Shown here one piece after another: positions 33,763 through 47,288 of a DNA stretch of 64,000 nt. The notes beneath the pieces are model-generated. The model worked only from the letters and a program-made list of their open reading frames with translations, was not told the origin of the DNA and ran no database searches. The number at the start of each line of letters is the position of its first letter. Position 1 is the stretch's first letter. Origin of the DNA: Stictocephala bisonia (Eukaryota > Arthropoda > Insecta > Hemiptera > Membracidae); the NCBI GenBank assembly GCA_035578905.1, contig JAQJVL010000786.1, positions 171,001 to 235,000 on the forward strand. The letters run 5' to 3'. Position numbers and translations under genes: made by a program.

Positions 33763-34962
33763 AGTCTACTACACAGCCTCTTCAAGGATAGAACAAAATC
33801 AGCTGTTTTTTGTTTTCTTTTAAAAATATGATACTGTCGTTTTATTATTTAATGATTGTTTATATTTTTCTTGTTGCAAGTAACCACATACTTATTGTAA
33901 AATCGCAACATATGTAAGAAGAACTAATATTAATTATTGTTATTAATATATCAATCTTTACTACAATGTTTTATCTTTATAATATGTAGCCTATGCTGAC
34001 ATATTTACAAAAGCAACATCCACCAAACATACTGCTATCTATGTTTATACATAGCAGTCAACCTAAATCATATCTAAGGCTAGATTTTGAATAGACTGTA
34101 TACAATAGACGTAGGAGAAATATGGTGGGGGATGTTCACTATCTTACTTCCACTACCTCTCCTACACACCTAGAACCATGGCCCGGTCTGTACAAGTTCT
34201 GTGTGCCAACACTAGCTACTGTATACTCCATGGCCAGTTTACTGTAATTTGCGTACAAAATTAAGTTCCTTTTTTCAAATATTTTTATTATACTTTAAAA
34301 CATTAATTTACCTTTTGTAATAAAAATGATTGTTTATATTTAGTGTATATTTGTTTCTTCACTGGCATACTGTATATTTAACAAATATTGCAAACTATGC
34401 TTAAATTTAAGTTTAATATTGATGAAAATAATATTCATATACATATAAATGGACCGCATCAGTTAGTTTGTAATCGCACAACTTAGTTTTTCTTTTAATT
34501 TGTTTTCTTTTTTAAATATTTTAAAGTAATTAAAATGTTGCTGGGGTATAATTAACAACAAAAAGGCACGTATTGATTGTATGCCGTCATAACTAACATT
34601 AATTAATGTGATGTAATGCCAGTGTCATTATAAAGGCCAACCACAAATCAAAGTGCCGCCATGGAATTCAGTGAATGCAAAATAAACAATAGTGCTGTGT
34701 ATGATACATAACCTTAATGTATCACATCACTACACCGCACTACACTACATTGTTGTTGCCCAAACGATTTGAAAACAAATTGTAAATACACATTATACGA
34801 CAGATTAAGTGGCATTTGCATAAGTAACAAACCAACGACTTAAAATACAGGTAAGTAAGACATGAGTTAACAAAATGTAGATTATGAGATGTATAAAATT
34901 AAGTAATATATTATTTTTTAAATAGAAGAAAATATTGAATACTAGGTTTTTAATAATAAATA
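33763..34962. other. Unassigned stretch with possible small ORF and donor site
   Basis: Mostly AT-rich. A 28-codon ORF at 34178-34264 starts in an optimal context (AGAACCATGG). A strong donor-like ACAG|GTAAGTAAG lies at 34850/34851. A block GAATTCAGTGAATGCA (34664-34679) with CAATAGTG 23 bases from its start recurs with the same spacing at 46132-46162. Confidence 0.35.
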
Positions 34963-35383
34963 CAGGGTGTTTCTTTTAAAACGTAACTTATAATTTTAAA
35001 TGAAAATGACAAACAAATTATAAATCTATAACATATTTTATTATTATTAACGTTTATTACTACTATTTACAAGATTTTAATGACATTTTTGTTTAGGTTT
35101 GGTGTTCAAATAAACCAGCATTAGCATTTATACAACGTTCTGCTCTCTTTAGTACATTTCTGGAAACCTTTTTCAATGTTTGCTCAAAACCATGTTTCTA
35201 ACCTCAACTTAATGACAATGCACGGAACGCAAATAAAGTAAACAACAATGCCGCAATTTAAATCAGCTGATAGCCAAGGAAGAAGAAGAAGAACCAGGCT
35301 GACCAACATATGAACTTGTAATTATCTTAAACCATTATTTTCTGTACTTGTAAATAGAGTTGAGTTTTAAAAGAAACACCCTG
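34963..35383. mobile_element. Tc1/mariner-type MITE, 421 bp, intact ends
   Basis: Exact 20-bp terminal inverted repeats CAGGGTGTTTCTTTTAAAAC on both ends, flanked by TA duplications (34961-34962 and 35384-35385). No transposase. Perfect ends and duplication indicate a recent or well-kept insertion. Confidence 0.92.
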
Positions 35384-35649
35384 TATATGACATATATTGT
35401 AGTAATATATGTAAAAAATAAATAATAACATTAACCAAAAAAATATATATTTTGCAATTTAGAACTTAGAAATGTTATTTATCCACGCATTATTAACTTT
35501 CCAGCTAGTCTGTAAAAAACGTTATTTCCGCATTATAGAAAGCATCTCTCACGCAAATATAGCCCCATTTCAGACAAAATCTACAGATTTTGTTAGGTTA
35601 GTGAAACTATATTGTAACTAAGGTTGTTTCCGTTATCCAAAACTTGCTG

Positions 35650-35960
35650 TGACTTCATATTACCTAGCGTGTGGACTTTACAAATATCTAGGTATCATTA
35701 TAGATCACTCCAATACAGTGTCCTGGCGCGACACAGCTGTTCGTGAGCCTCTTCCTGCTGCACAAAGAGGAGCCATTAAAATAATTACTACCCCTTCAAG
35801 ACATCATTAACCAACCCCTTAATTCCTACAGAATTAGCGTGCAACTTTATTACATTATATAACGGTACGGACATTTATATAAACTGTCTTCTTTACATTC
35901 AGAAAAACAAACAAGATATTTGTCTAAATCTAGAATATTTTCAAGAAACAGATCCATTTT
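35650..35960 (+). pseudogene. LINE RT thumb fragment
   Basis: Translation gives YKYLGIIIDHSNTVSWRD and AAQRGAIKIITTP, matching the KYLGIxxD..LSW and QKRAIRII blocks near the C-terminus of Jockey-superfamily RTs. The intervening sequence is shortened and a stop follows. Boundaries are approximate. Confidence 0.7.
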
Positions 35961-36076
35961 GGACTTCAAATTTCAACCAAACAGCAAAATGCATGTCCCA
36001 AAACTTTTTATGTAGCATATTTTAATAGGACAAGAATCTACCTCGGGGACTTGGAGGGTAGCAGTGTTGTGGTTTA

Positions 36077-36278
36077 GTCGGCGAGTCAAGAGAAGTCCTC
36101 TGAACTTCATGCCTCTGTGACATTGAAGGCGCTGGTTTCCATTGGACCAGCACAAATCATGTAGTGTTATTAGTAGTTATGATGTGTAAAGTACATGACT
36201 TGTGCTGGTCCAATGGAAACCAGCGTCTTCAATGTCACACAGGCAAGAAGTTCAGAGGATTTCTCGAAACTCACCGAC
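36077..36278. repeat. 87-bp imperfect inverted repeat with 28-bp loop
   Basis: The left arm 36077-36163 and right arm 36192-36278 have equal lengths and pair with about ten mismatches over 87 bp, including runs such as GCTGGTTTCCATTGGACCAG. A transcript of either strand would form a long stem. No ORF of note. It could be a foldback element, a local inverted duplication or an hpRNA/siRNA source. Confidence 0.85.
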
Positions 36279-37221
36279 AATATTTAAAGGAAAGAATAAA
36301 GAATGACTGCTCCAACAGGGATAAATGAGAAGGCTATTCAAACTTGTTATATTTTATTTACAAAATTGCTACAACTATTTTCTTACAAATAAGTTAGCTG
36401 TAATTTCTGAAATATTTGTTGATTTAAACTAAATATAACAAATATGATCTATCAGATATGTTTAGCTTTTAATATTTTTCACACAAATATTCTTAGGTTT
36501 GTAAAAAAAAATAAAAAATAATAAATATAAACACCTTCAACACAGTAAATTGTAGAACTTTAAATTGCCATTATTAATTTTGACTTTAGTAGTTTTAAAT
36601 TTCCTTTGTTTTTGGTACGGCTGTTTTGGTAATGATTAATGATTTGATAATCTACATTTAAATGTCGCATTTTTTAATACTAATAAATGTTGTAAGGATT
36701 TGTCTTATATAAGTATTTTCCTTAAATTTAAATATTTCAGTAATACCTTAATGGATGTACACATTTGGTTAGGGAAATAACTTTGTATTTTGTAAAATAT
36801 ATAGAAATTGAAAGAATGATTTACATCTCTATACAATTCTCTCATTTAAATGTGGTATTATTTCAATTCAAAACCATTTATTATTTATTAAATCGAGATT
36901 ACATTGCTGTTTTTAGGAATATCTCTAGCAAATAGCTATTCGAGAGAGCAACTAATTTTATCATAATAAAACATCTTGAATATATAATTAATCTTAGAAT
37001 ACTACTATATAAAAAATAAATAAAATAAAATAACAAACATCGAGTAAACATTAATTAGTGGAAAGCAAATAACATTTGCTATTCATTATAAAAGTCATTT
37101 TTTCCTTTTTTCTAAATTTATTTCCTGTATGAAAGAAACCAAATGAGTCATCTCAAATGGTTTGTATGTAATAAAAACCACCGTTGTATTTTATTATTAC
37201 AGTTAGTAAGTTAAAACCTTT
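36279..37221. other. AT-rich non-coding stretch
   Basis: No gene or recognised repeat. Confidence 0.4.
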
Positions 37222-37392
37222 ATAACTTTGCCGGCGTGGTGGCTCAGTGGCTAAGGCTTCGGACTGCGGAGGGCAATGTCTAAAGTTCGAATTCCCACCG
37301 AGCCAACGGTCGGTACTTCACTCGTTGAATAAAGTTGACGCACAGGCCTGTAGGCCCATGTCAACTGGCGAATGGAGTTTTTTTTTTAAACA
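37222..37392 (+). mobile_element. tRNA-derived SINE abutting the satellite
   Basis: Box A TGGCTCAGTGG (37240-37250) and box B AGTTCGAATTC (37284-37294) are 44 bp apart. The block from GTGGCTCAGTGGCTAAGGC to CCCACCGAGCC is clearly tRNA-like. A short non-tRNA body (CAGGCCTGTAGGCC) and a T-rich end (37378-37387) follow. Its head differs from heads A and B. The large satellite begins within about 15 bp of its end. Confidence 0.85.
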
Positions 37393-37404
37393 AAACAAAA
37401 AAAT

Positions 37405-40400
37405 AACTACTTTTTAGTGAAAATAATTACTTTACCTTTACCTACTTTAATTACTTTACATTTAACTACTTTAATTACTTTAACTTTAGCTACTTTAGTT
37501 ACTTTACTTTAGCTACTTTAATTACTTTTTAGTAAAACTAACTACTTTAATTACTTTTTAGTAAAACTAACTACTTTAATTACTTTACCTTTAACTACTT
37601 TAATTACTTTTTAGTAAAACTAACTACTTTAATTACTTTACCTTTAACTATTTTAATTACTTTTTAGTAAAACTAACTACTTTAATTACTTTACCTTTAA
37701 CGACTTTAATCACTTTTAAGTAAAACTAACTACCTTAATTACTTTACCTTTAGCTACTTTAATTACTTTTTAGTAAAACCAACTACTTTAATTACTTTAC
37801 CTTTAGCTACTTTAATTAATTTTTAAGTAAACCTAACTACTTTAATTACTTTTTAGTAAAACTAACTAGTTTAATTACTTTACTTTTAGCTACTTTAATT
37901 ACTTTTTAAGTAAAACTAAATACTTTAATTACTTTTTAATAAAACTAACTAGTTTAATTACTTTACCTTTAGCTACTTTAATTACTTTTTAAGTAAAACT
38001 AACTACTTTAATTACTTGTTAGTAAAACTAACTAGTTTAATTACTTTAACTTTAGCTAATTCAATTACTTTTAAGTAAAACTAACTTCTTTAATTACTTG
38101 TTAGTAAAACTAACTAGTTTAATTACTTTACCTTTAGCTACTTTAATTACTTTTTAAGTAAAACTAACTACTTTAATTACTTTACCTTTAGCTACTTTAA
38201 TTACTTTTTAGTAAAACCAACTACTTTAATTACTTTACCTTTAGCTACTTTAATTACTTTTTAGTAAAACCAAATACTTTAATTACTTTACCTTTAACTA
38301 CTTTAATTACTTTTTTATAAAACTAAATACTTTAATTAAACGTACTTTAACTTTAGCTACTTTAATTACTTTTTAGTAAAACTAAATATTTTAATTAGTT
38401 TACCTTTAGCTACTTTAATTACTTTTCACTAAAACCAACTACTTTAATTACTTTACCTTTAGCTACTTTAATTACTTTTCATTAAAACCAACTACATTAA
38501 ATACTTTACCTTTAGCTACTTTTATTACTTTACCTTTAGCTACTTTAATTACTTTTTAGTAAAACCAACTACTTTAATTACTTTACATTTATCTACTTTA
38601 GTTACTTTTTAGTAAAACTAACTATTTTAATTTCTTTACCTTTAACTACTTTAATTACTTTTTTATAAAACTAAATACTTTAATTAAACGTACTTTAACT
38701 CTAGCTACTTTAATTACTTTTTAGTAAAACTAACTACTTTAATTACTTTACCTTTAGCTACTTTAATTACCTTTTAGTAAAACTAACTACTTTAATTACT
38801 TTACCTTAAACGACTTTAATTACTTTTTAGTAAAACTAACTACTTTAATTACTTTACCTTTAGCTACTTTAATTACTTTTCACTAAAACCAACTACTTTA
38901 AATACTTTACCTTTAGCTACTTTAATTACTTTTCAGTAAAACCAGCTACTTTAATTACTTTACCTTTAGCTACTTTAATTTCTTTTTAGTAAAACCAACT
39001 ACTTTAATTACTTTACCTTTAGCTACTTTAATTACCTTTTAGTAAAACTAACTACTTTAATTACTTTACCTTTAACTATTTTAATTACCTTTTAGTAAAA
39101 CTAACTACTTTAATTACCTTTTAGTAAAACTAACTACTTTAATTTCTTTACATTAAACTACTTTAATTACCTTTTAGTAAAACTAACTACTTTAATTCTT
39201 TACCTTAAACTACTTTAATTACCTTTTAGTAAAACACACTACTTTAATTACTTTACCTTAAACTACTTTAATTATTTTTTGAGTAAAACTAACTACTTTA
39301 ATTACTTTACCTTTAGCTACTTTAATTACCTTTTAGTAAAACTAACTACTTTAATTTCTTTACATTAAACTACTTTAATTACCTTTTAGTAAAACTAACT
39401 GCTTTAATTACTTTACCTTTAGCTACTTTAATTACTTTTCACTAAAACCAACTACTTTAATTACTTTACCTTTAGCTACTTTAATTACTTTTTAGTAAAA
39501 CCAACTACTTTAATTACTTTACCTTTAGCTACTTTAATTTCTTTTTAGTAAAACCAACTACTTTAATTACTTTACCTTTATCTACTTTAGTTACTTTTTA
39601 GTAAAACTAACTATTTTAATTTCTTTACCTTTAACTACTTTAATTACTTTTTTATAAAACTAAATACTTTAATTACTTTGCCTTTAGCTACTTTAATTAC
39701 CTTTTAGTAAAACTAACTACTTTAATTACTTTACCTTTAGCTACTTTAATTACTTTTCACTAAAACCAACTACTTTAATTACTTTACCTTTAGCTACTTT
39801 AATTACTTTTCAGTAAAACCAACTACTTTAATTACTTTACCTTTAGCTACTTTAATTTCTTTTTAGTAAAACCAACTACTTTAATTACCTTTTAGTAAAA
39901 CTAACTACTTTAATTACTTTACCTTTAACTATTTTAATTACCTTTTAGTAAAACTAACTACTTTAATTACTTTACCTTTAACTACTTTAATTACCTTTTA
40001 GTAAAACTAACTACTTTAATTTCTTTACATTAAACTACTTTAATTACCTTTTAGTAAAACTACTTTACCTTTAACTACTTTAATTACCTTTTAGTAAAAC
40101 TAACTACTTTAATTCTTTACCTTAAACTACTTTAATTACCTTTTAGTAAAACTAACTACTTTACCTTTAACTACTTTAATTACCTTTTAGTAAAACTAAC
40201 TACTTTAATTACTTTACCTTGAACTACTTTAATTACTTTTTAGTAAAACTAACTACTTTAATTACTTTACCTTTAGCTACTTTAATTACCTTTTAGTAAA
40301 ACTAACTGCTTTAATTACTTTACCTTTAGCTACTTTAATTACTTTTCACTAAAACCAACTACTTTAATTACTTTACCTTTAGCTACTTTAATTACTTTTT

Positions 40401-43400
40401 AGTAAAACCAACTACTTTAATTACTTTACCTTTAGCTACTTTAATTTCTTTTTAGTAAAACCAACTACTTTAATTACTTTACCTTTATCTACTTTAAGTA
40501 CTTTTTAGTAAAACTAACTTTTTTAATTTCTTTACCTTTAACTACTTTAATTACTTTTTTATAAAACTAAATACTTTAATTACTTTACCTTTAGCTACTT
40601 TAATTACCTTTTAGTAAAACTAACTACTTTAATTACTTTACCTTAAGCTACTTTAATTACTTTTCACTAAAACCAACTACTTTAATTACTTTACCTTTAG
40701 CTACTTTAATTACTTTTCAGTAAAACCAACTACTTTAATTACTTTACCTTTAGCTACTTTAATTTCTTTTTAGTAAAACCAACTACTTTAATTACCTTTT
40801 AGTAAAACTAACTACTTTAATTACTTTACCCTTAACTATTTTAATTACCTTTTAGTAAAACTAACTACTTTAATTACTTTACCTTTAACTACTTTAATTA
40901 CCTTTTAGTAAAACTAACTACTTTAATTTCTTTACATTAAACTACTTTAATTACCTTTTAGTAAAACTACTTTACCTTTAACTACTTTAATTACCTTTTA
41001 GTAAAACTAACTACTTTAATTCTTTACCTTAAACTACTTTAATTACCTTTTAGTAAAACTAACTACTTTACCTTTAACTACTTTAATTACCTTTTAGTAA
41101 AACTAACTACTTTAATTACTTTACCTTGAACTACTTTAATTACTTTTTAGTAAAACTAACTACTTTAATTACTTTACCTTTAGCTACTTTAATTAACTTT
41201 TAGTAAATCTAACTGCTTTAATTACTTTACCTTTAGCTACTTTAATTACTTTTTACTAAAACCAACTACTTTAATTACTTTACCTTTAGCTACTTTAATT
41301 ACTTTTTAAGTAAAACTAACTACTTTAATTACTTGTTAGTAAAACTAACTAGTTTAATTACTTTAACTTTAGCTAATTCAATTACTTTTAAGTAAAACTA
41401 ACTAGTTTAATTACTTTACCTTTAGCTACTTTAATTACTTTTTAAGTAAAACTAACTACTTTAATTACTTTACCTTTAGCTAATTTAATTACTTTTTAGT
41501 AAAACCAACTACTTTAATTACTTTACCTTTAGCTACTTTAATTACTTTTTAGTAAAACCAACTACTTTAATTACTTTACCTTTAACTACTTTAATTACTT
41601 TTTTATAAAACTAAATACTTTAATTAAACGTACTTTACCTTTAGCTACTTTAATTACTTTTTAGTAAAACTAACTATTTTAATTACTTTACCTTTAGCTA
41701 CTTTAATTACTTTTCACTAAAACCAACTACTTTAATTACTTTACCTTTAGCTACTTTAATTACTTTTCATTAAAACCAACTAATTAATTAATGTACCTTT
41801 AGCTACTTTTATTACTTTACATTTAGCTACTTTAATTACTTTACCTTTAGCTAATTTAATTACTTTTTAGTAAAACCAACTACTTTAATTACTTTACCTT
41901 TAGCTACTTTAATTTCTTTTTAGTAAAACCAACTACTTTAATTATTTTACCTTTATCTACTTTAGTTACTTTTTAGTAAAACTAACTATTTTAATTTCTT
42001 TACCTTTAACTACTTTAATTACTTTTTATAAAACTAAATACTTTAATTAAACGTACTTTAACTCTAGCTACTTTAATTACTTTTTAGTAAAACTAACTAC
42101 TTTAATTACTTTACCTTTAGCTACTTTAATTACCTTTTAGTAAAACTAACTACTTTAATTACTTTACCTTAAACTACTTTAATTACTTTTTAGTAAAACT
42201 AACTACTTTAATTACTTTACCTTTAGCTACTTTAATTACTTTTCACTAAAACCAACTACTTTAATTACTTTACCTTTAGCTACTTTAATTACTTTTCAGT
42301 AAAACCAGCTACTTTAATTACTTTACCTTTAGCTACTTTAATTTCTTTTTAGTAAAACTAACTACTTTAATTACTTTACCTTTAGCTACTTTAATTACCT
42401 TTTAGTAAAACTAACTACTTTAATTACTTTACCTTAAACTACTTTAATTACTTTTTAGTAAAACTAACTACTTTAATTACTTTACCTTTAGCTACTTTAA
42501 TTACTTTTCACTAAAACCAACTACTTTAATTACTTTACATTAAACTACTTTAATTACCTTTTAGTAAAACTAACTGCTTTAATTACTTTACCTTTAGCTA
42601 CTTTAATTACTTTTCACTAAAACCAACTACTTTAATTACTTTACCTTTAGCTACTTTAATTACTTTTTAGTAAAACCAACTACTTTAATTACTTTACCTT
42701 TAGCTACTTTAATTTCTTTTTAGTAAAACCAACTACTTTAATTACTTTACCTTTATCTACTTTAGTTACTTTTTAGTAAAACTAACTATTTTAATTTCTT
42801 TATCTTTAACTACTTTAATTACTTTTTTATAAAACTAAATACTTTAATTACTTTACCTTTAGCTACTTTAATTACCTTTTAGTAAAACTAACTACTTTAA
42901 TTACTTTACCTTTAGCTACTTTAATTACTTTTCACTAAAACCAACTACTTTAATTACTTTACCTTTAGCTACTTTAATTACTTTTCAGTAAAACCAACTA
43001 CTTTAATTACTTTACCTTTAGCTACTTTAATTTCTTTTTAGTAAAACCAACTACTTTAATTACCTTTTAGTAAAACTAACTACTTTAATTACTTTACCCT
43101 TAACTATTTTAATTACCTTTTAGTAAAACTAACTACTTTAATTACTTTACCTTTAACTACTTTAATTACCTTTTAGTAAAACTAACTACTTTAATTTCTT
43201 TACATTAAACTACTTTAATTACCTTTTAGTAAAACTACTTTACCTTTAACTACTTTAATTACCTTTTAGTAAAACTAACTACTTTAATTCTTTACCTTAA
43301 ACTACTTTAATTACCTTTTAGTAAAACTAACTACTTTACCTTTAACTACTTTAATTACCTTTTAGTAAAACTAACTACTTTAATTACTTTACCTTGAACT

Positions 43401-45976
43401 ACTTTAATTACTTTTTAGTAAAACTAACTACTTTAATTACTTTACCTTTAGCTACTTTAATTACCTTTTAGTAAAACTAACTGCTTTAATTACTTTACCT
43501 TTAGCTACTTTAATTACTTTTCACTAAAACCAACTACTTTAATTACTTTACCTTTAGCTACTTTAATTACTTTTTAAGTAAAACTAACTACTTTAATTAC
43601 TTGTTGGTAAAACTAACTACTTTAATTACTTTAACTTTAGCTAATTCAATTACTTTTAAGGAAAACTAACTAGTTTAATTACTTTACCTTTAGCTACTTT
43701 AATTACTTTTTTATAAAACTAAATACTTTAATTAAACGTACTTTACCTTTAGCTACTTTAATTACTTTTTAGTAAAACTAACTATTTTAATTACTTTACC
43801 TTTAGCTACTTTAATTACTTTTCACTAAAACCAACTACTTTAATTACTTTACCTTTAGCTACTTTAATTACTTTTCATTAAAACCAACTAATTAATTAAT
43901 GTACCTTTAGCTACTTTTATTACTTTACATTTAGCTACTTTAATTACTTTACCTTTAGCTAATTTAATTACTTTTTAGTAAAACCAACTACTTTAATTAC
44001 TTTACCTTTAGCTACTTTAATTACTTTTTAGTAAAACCAACTACTTTAATTATTTTACCTTTATCTACTTTAGTTACTTTTTAGTAAAACTAACTATTTT
44101 AATTTCTTTACCTTTAACTACTTTAATTACTTTTTATAAAACTAAATACTTTAATTAAACGTACTTTAACTGTAGCTACTTTAATTACTTTTTAGTAAAA
44201 CTAACTACTTTAATTACTTTACCTTAAACTACTTTAATTACTTTTTAGTAAAACTAACTACTTTAATTACTTTACCTTTAGCTACTTTAATTACCTTTTA
44301 GTAAAACTAACTACTTTAATTACTTTACCTTTAGCTACGTTAATTACTTTTCACTAAAACCAACTACTTTAATTACTTTACCTTTAGCTACTTTAATTAC
44401 TTTTCAGTAAAACCAACTACTTTAATTACTTTACCTTTAGCTACTTTAATTACCTTTTAGTTAAACTAACTACTTTAATCACTTTACCTTTAACTATTTT
44501 AATTACCTTTTAGTAAAACTAACTACTTTAATTACTTTACCTTTAACTACTTTAATTACCTTTTAGTAAAACTAACTACTTTAATTTCTTTACATTAAAC
44601 TACTTTAATTACCTTTTAGTAAAACTACTTTACCTTTAACTACTTTAATTACCTTTTAGTAAAACTAACTACTTTAATTCTTTACCTTAAACTACTTTAA
44701 TTACCTTTTAGTAAAACTAACTACTTTACCTTTAACTACTTTAATTACCTTTTAGTAAACCTAACTACTTTAACTACTTTACCTTAAACTACTTTAATTA
44801 CTTTTTAGTAAAACTAACTACTTTAATTACTTTACCTTTAGCTACTTTAATTACCTTTTAGTAAAACTAACTGCTTTAATTACCTTTAGCTACTTTAATT
44901 ACTTTTCACTAAAACCAACTACTTTAATTACTTTACCTTTAGCTACTTTAATTACTTTTTAGTAAAACCAACTACTTTAATTACTTTACCTTTAGCTACT
45001 TTAATTTCTTTTTAGTAAAACCAACTACTTTAATTACTTTACCTTTAGCTACTTTAATTACCTTTTAGTAAAACTAACTACTTTAATTACTTTACCTTTA
45101 GCTACTTTAATTACCTTTTAGTAAAACTAACTACTTTAAATACTTTACCTTTAACTACTTTAATTACCTTTTAGTAAAACTAACTACTTTAATTACTTTA
45201 CCTGAAACTTCTTTAATTACCTTTTAGTAAAACTAACTACTTTAATTACTTTACCTTTAACTATTTTAATTACCTTTTAGTAAAACTAACTACTTTAATT
45301 ACTTTACCTTTAACTACTTTAATTACCTTTTAGTAAAACTAACTACTTTAATTTCTTTACATTAAACTACTTTAATTACCTTTTAGTAAAACTACTTTAC
45401 CTTTAACTACTTTAATTACCTTTTAGTAAAACTAACTACTTTAATTCTTTACCTTAAACTACTTTATTTACCTTTTAGTAAAACTAACTACTTTAATTAC
45501 TTTACCTTTAACTACTTTAATTACCTTTTAGTAAAACTAACTACTTTAATTACTTTACCTTTAACTACTAATTACCTTTTAGTAAAACTAAATACTTTAA
45601 TTACTTTACCTTAAACTACTTTAATTACTTTTTAGTAAAACTAACTACTTTAAATACTTGACCTTTAGCTACTTTAATTACCTTTTAGTAAAACTAACAA
45701 CTTTAATTACTTTACCTATAACTACTTTAATTACCGTTTAGTAAAACTAACTACTTTAATTATTTTACCTTAAACTACTTTAATTACCTTTATTAAAACC
45801 AACTACTTTAATTACTTTACCTTTAACTAATTTAATTACTTTTTAGTGAAACTAACTACTTTTAATTACTCGTACTTTACCTTTAGCTACTTTAATTACT
45901 TTTTAGTGAAACTAACTACTTTAATTACTTTTCCTTTAACTACTGTAATTACTTTTTAGTAATACTAAATACTTTA
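37405..45976 (+). repeat. 8.6-kb AT-rich satellite array (53-bp dimer)
   Basis: A tandem array covering about 13% of the window. The basic period is a 53-bp dimer of a 24-bp and a 29-bp half; each half starts with TTTAATTACTTT, and they continue as ACCTTTAGCTAC and TTAGTAAAACTAACTAC respectively. Higher-order structure is present. The rare variant TTTATCTACTTTAGTTAC (or a close form) falls at about 38592, 39581, 40488, 41956, 42756 and 44064, and large blocks recur at offsets of about 907, 2108 and 2268 bp. Other landmark variants, such as AATTAAACGTACTTTA and CAACTAATTAATTAATGTAC, repeat with the same blocks. No ORF; both strands are rich in stops. Confidence 0.97.
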
Positions 45977-46528
45977 AATGGGTTATAACATAACTACATA
46001 TTCCAGGACATGTTATAGAATGGTCTAGAATCTGTGCCAATTTGAGAGTTGAAATTAATTGTTAAGAGGAAATCCAATAAAAGAGGGACATCCAGTGCCA
46101 TAACAAGGTTAATGGTAATTAGAAGGAAATCGAATTCAGTGAATGCATTACGAGCAATAGTGTTCTACGTACCATAATCTCTAATAAATCCCATCAACCA
46201 CGTTGTTTTACCCTGCAACATTACTTTCACTCTCTTAGTTATGTAATGCGAGTTCACTGTGTAAACAAAGTAATGATGGGATAATCAAGATGTTTATAAT
46301 CAAGGAATAGTCCGAAGTGATTATTTATGACATCGAATTGTCGATGTCAGTGATCATGTGTCGTGAAGTAAGTTGAGGCACTTCAATTAACAGCTTCAGG
46401 CACTGATTAGTATCTTCAAACCATTGCTCAAACCACTTGCATTTCTACGCTGTTTCATGCAAGAATAAAATGTAGGATGTACGGTGAAATAGATTGATGT
46501 ATGACCATACTTACAAAATAAATATATA
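45977..46528. other. Satellite right flank
   Basis: Unique-looking sequence with no gene. It contains the GAATTCAGTGAATGCA block (46132-46147) shared with 34664-34679 on the other side of the satellite. Confidence 0.4.
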
Positions 46529-47288
46529 CAGAGTGTCCCAGAAATAAAGCGCCAAACTTCGGGAAATGGTTATATAGGTCAAAATAAAGAATAATTTTTT
46601 TCCAAAAACGCTTCCTTTAACATTGCTTTTTTTGTTATCTGCCATTTTGCTTTCACAAAAGAATGTTTTAATCCAGGTTGGCTCAACCGATCGTAATAAA
46701 ACGCACAATGCAAGTTAGGACAATAGTGACCTGTTCTAAGAAAAAAAAATCAACTTCCAATTATTATCCAATTTAAGATTTAAAAATGGCGGGAGTTTTA
46801 AATGGAAATTGTGGGAACACAGCCAAAAAAAATGCAAAAGAATGCTTTGTATATGTCTTTGCAGATAATTTTATTACTAGTCTGTCAGTACCAAAACAGT
46901 TGAAATCTAACAAAAAATAACCGAGACACTTTGACATTTGTGTTGAGAGGCAGTAATACAACTAAAAAATAGCTTTTTTTGTAATACAACTATCAAAAAA
47001 TGGTGTTTTTTAAAATTTGTTCGTATTTTTGCAGTTTATATATTAAAAATTACCTCCATTTTGAAACTTTAAATTGGATCAAGTTGATTTATTTTCTTAG
47101 ATGGTTATACAGCGAGTTTCATAACGATCAGTTGAGAAAACACGGATTTAAAAATTCTTTTGTAATAAAAACATTATGGCAGATATCTGGTAAACAAAGC
47201 ATTTTTGAAAAAAATTTTTGATTTTCTCTTTATTTTTATCTATACAACCATTTTTCGAAGTTTGGGACTTTATTTATGGGACACCCTG
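46529..47288. mobile_element. Tc1/mariner-type element, non-autonomous, about 760 bp
   Basis: Ends CAGAGTGTCCCAGAAATAAA (left) and, reverse-complemented, CAGGGTGTCCCATAAATAAA (right) continue as imperfect inverted repeats for about 60 bp. TA precedes the left end; the right TA is not preserved. Interior ORFs (73 and 77 codons) have no transposase motif. CAGGGTGTCCC-type ends are common in Tc1/mariner families. Confidence 0.85.
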
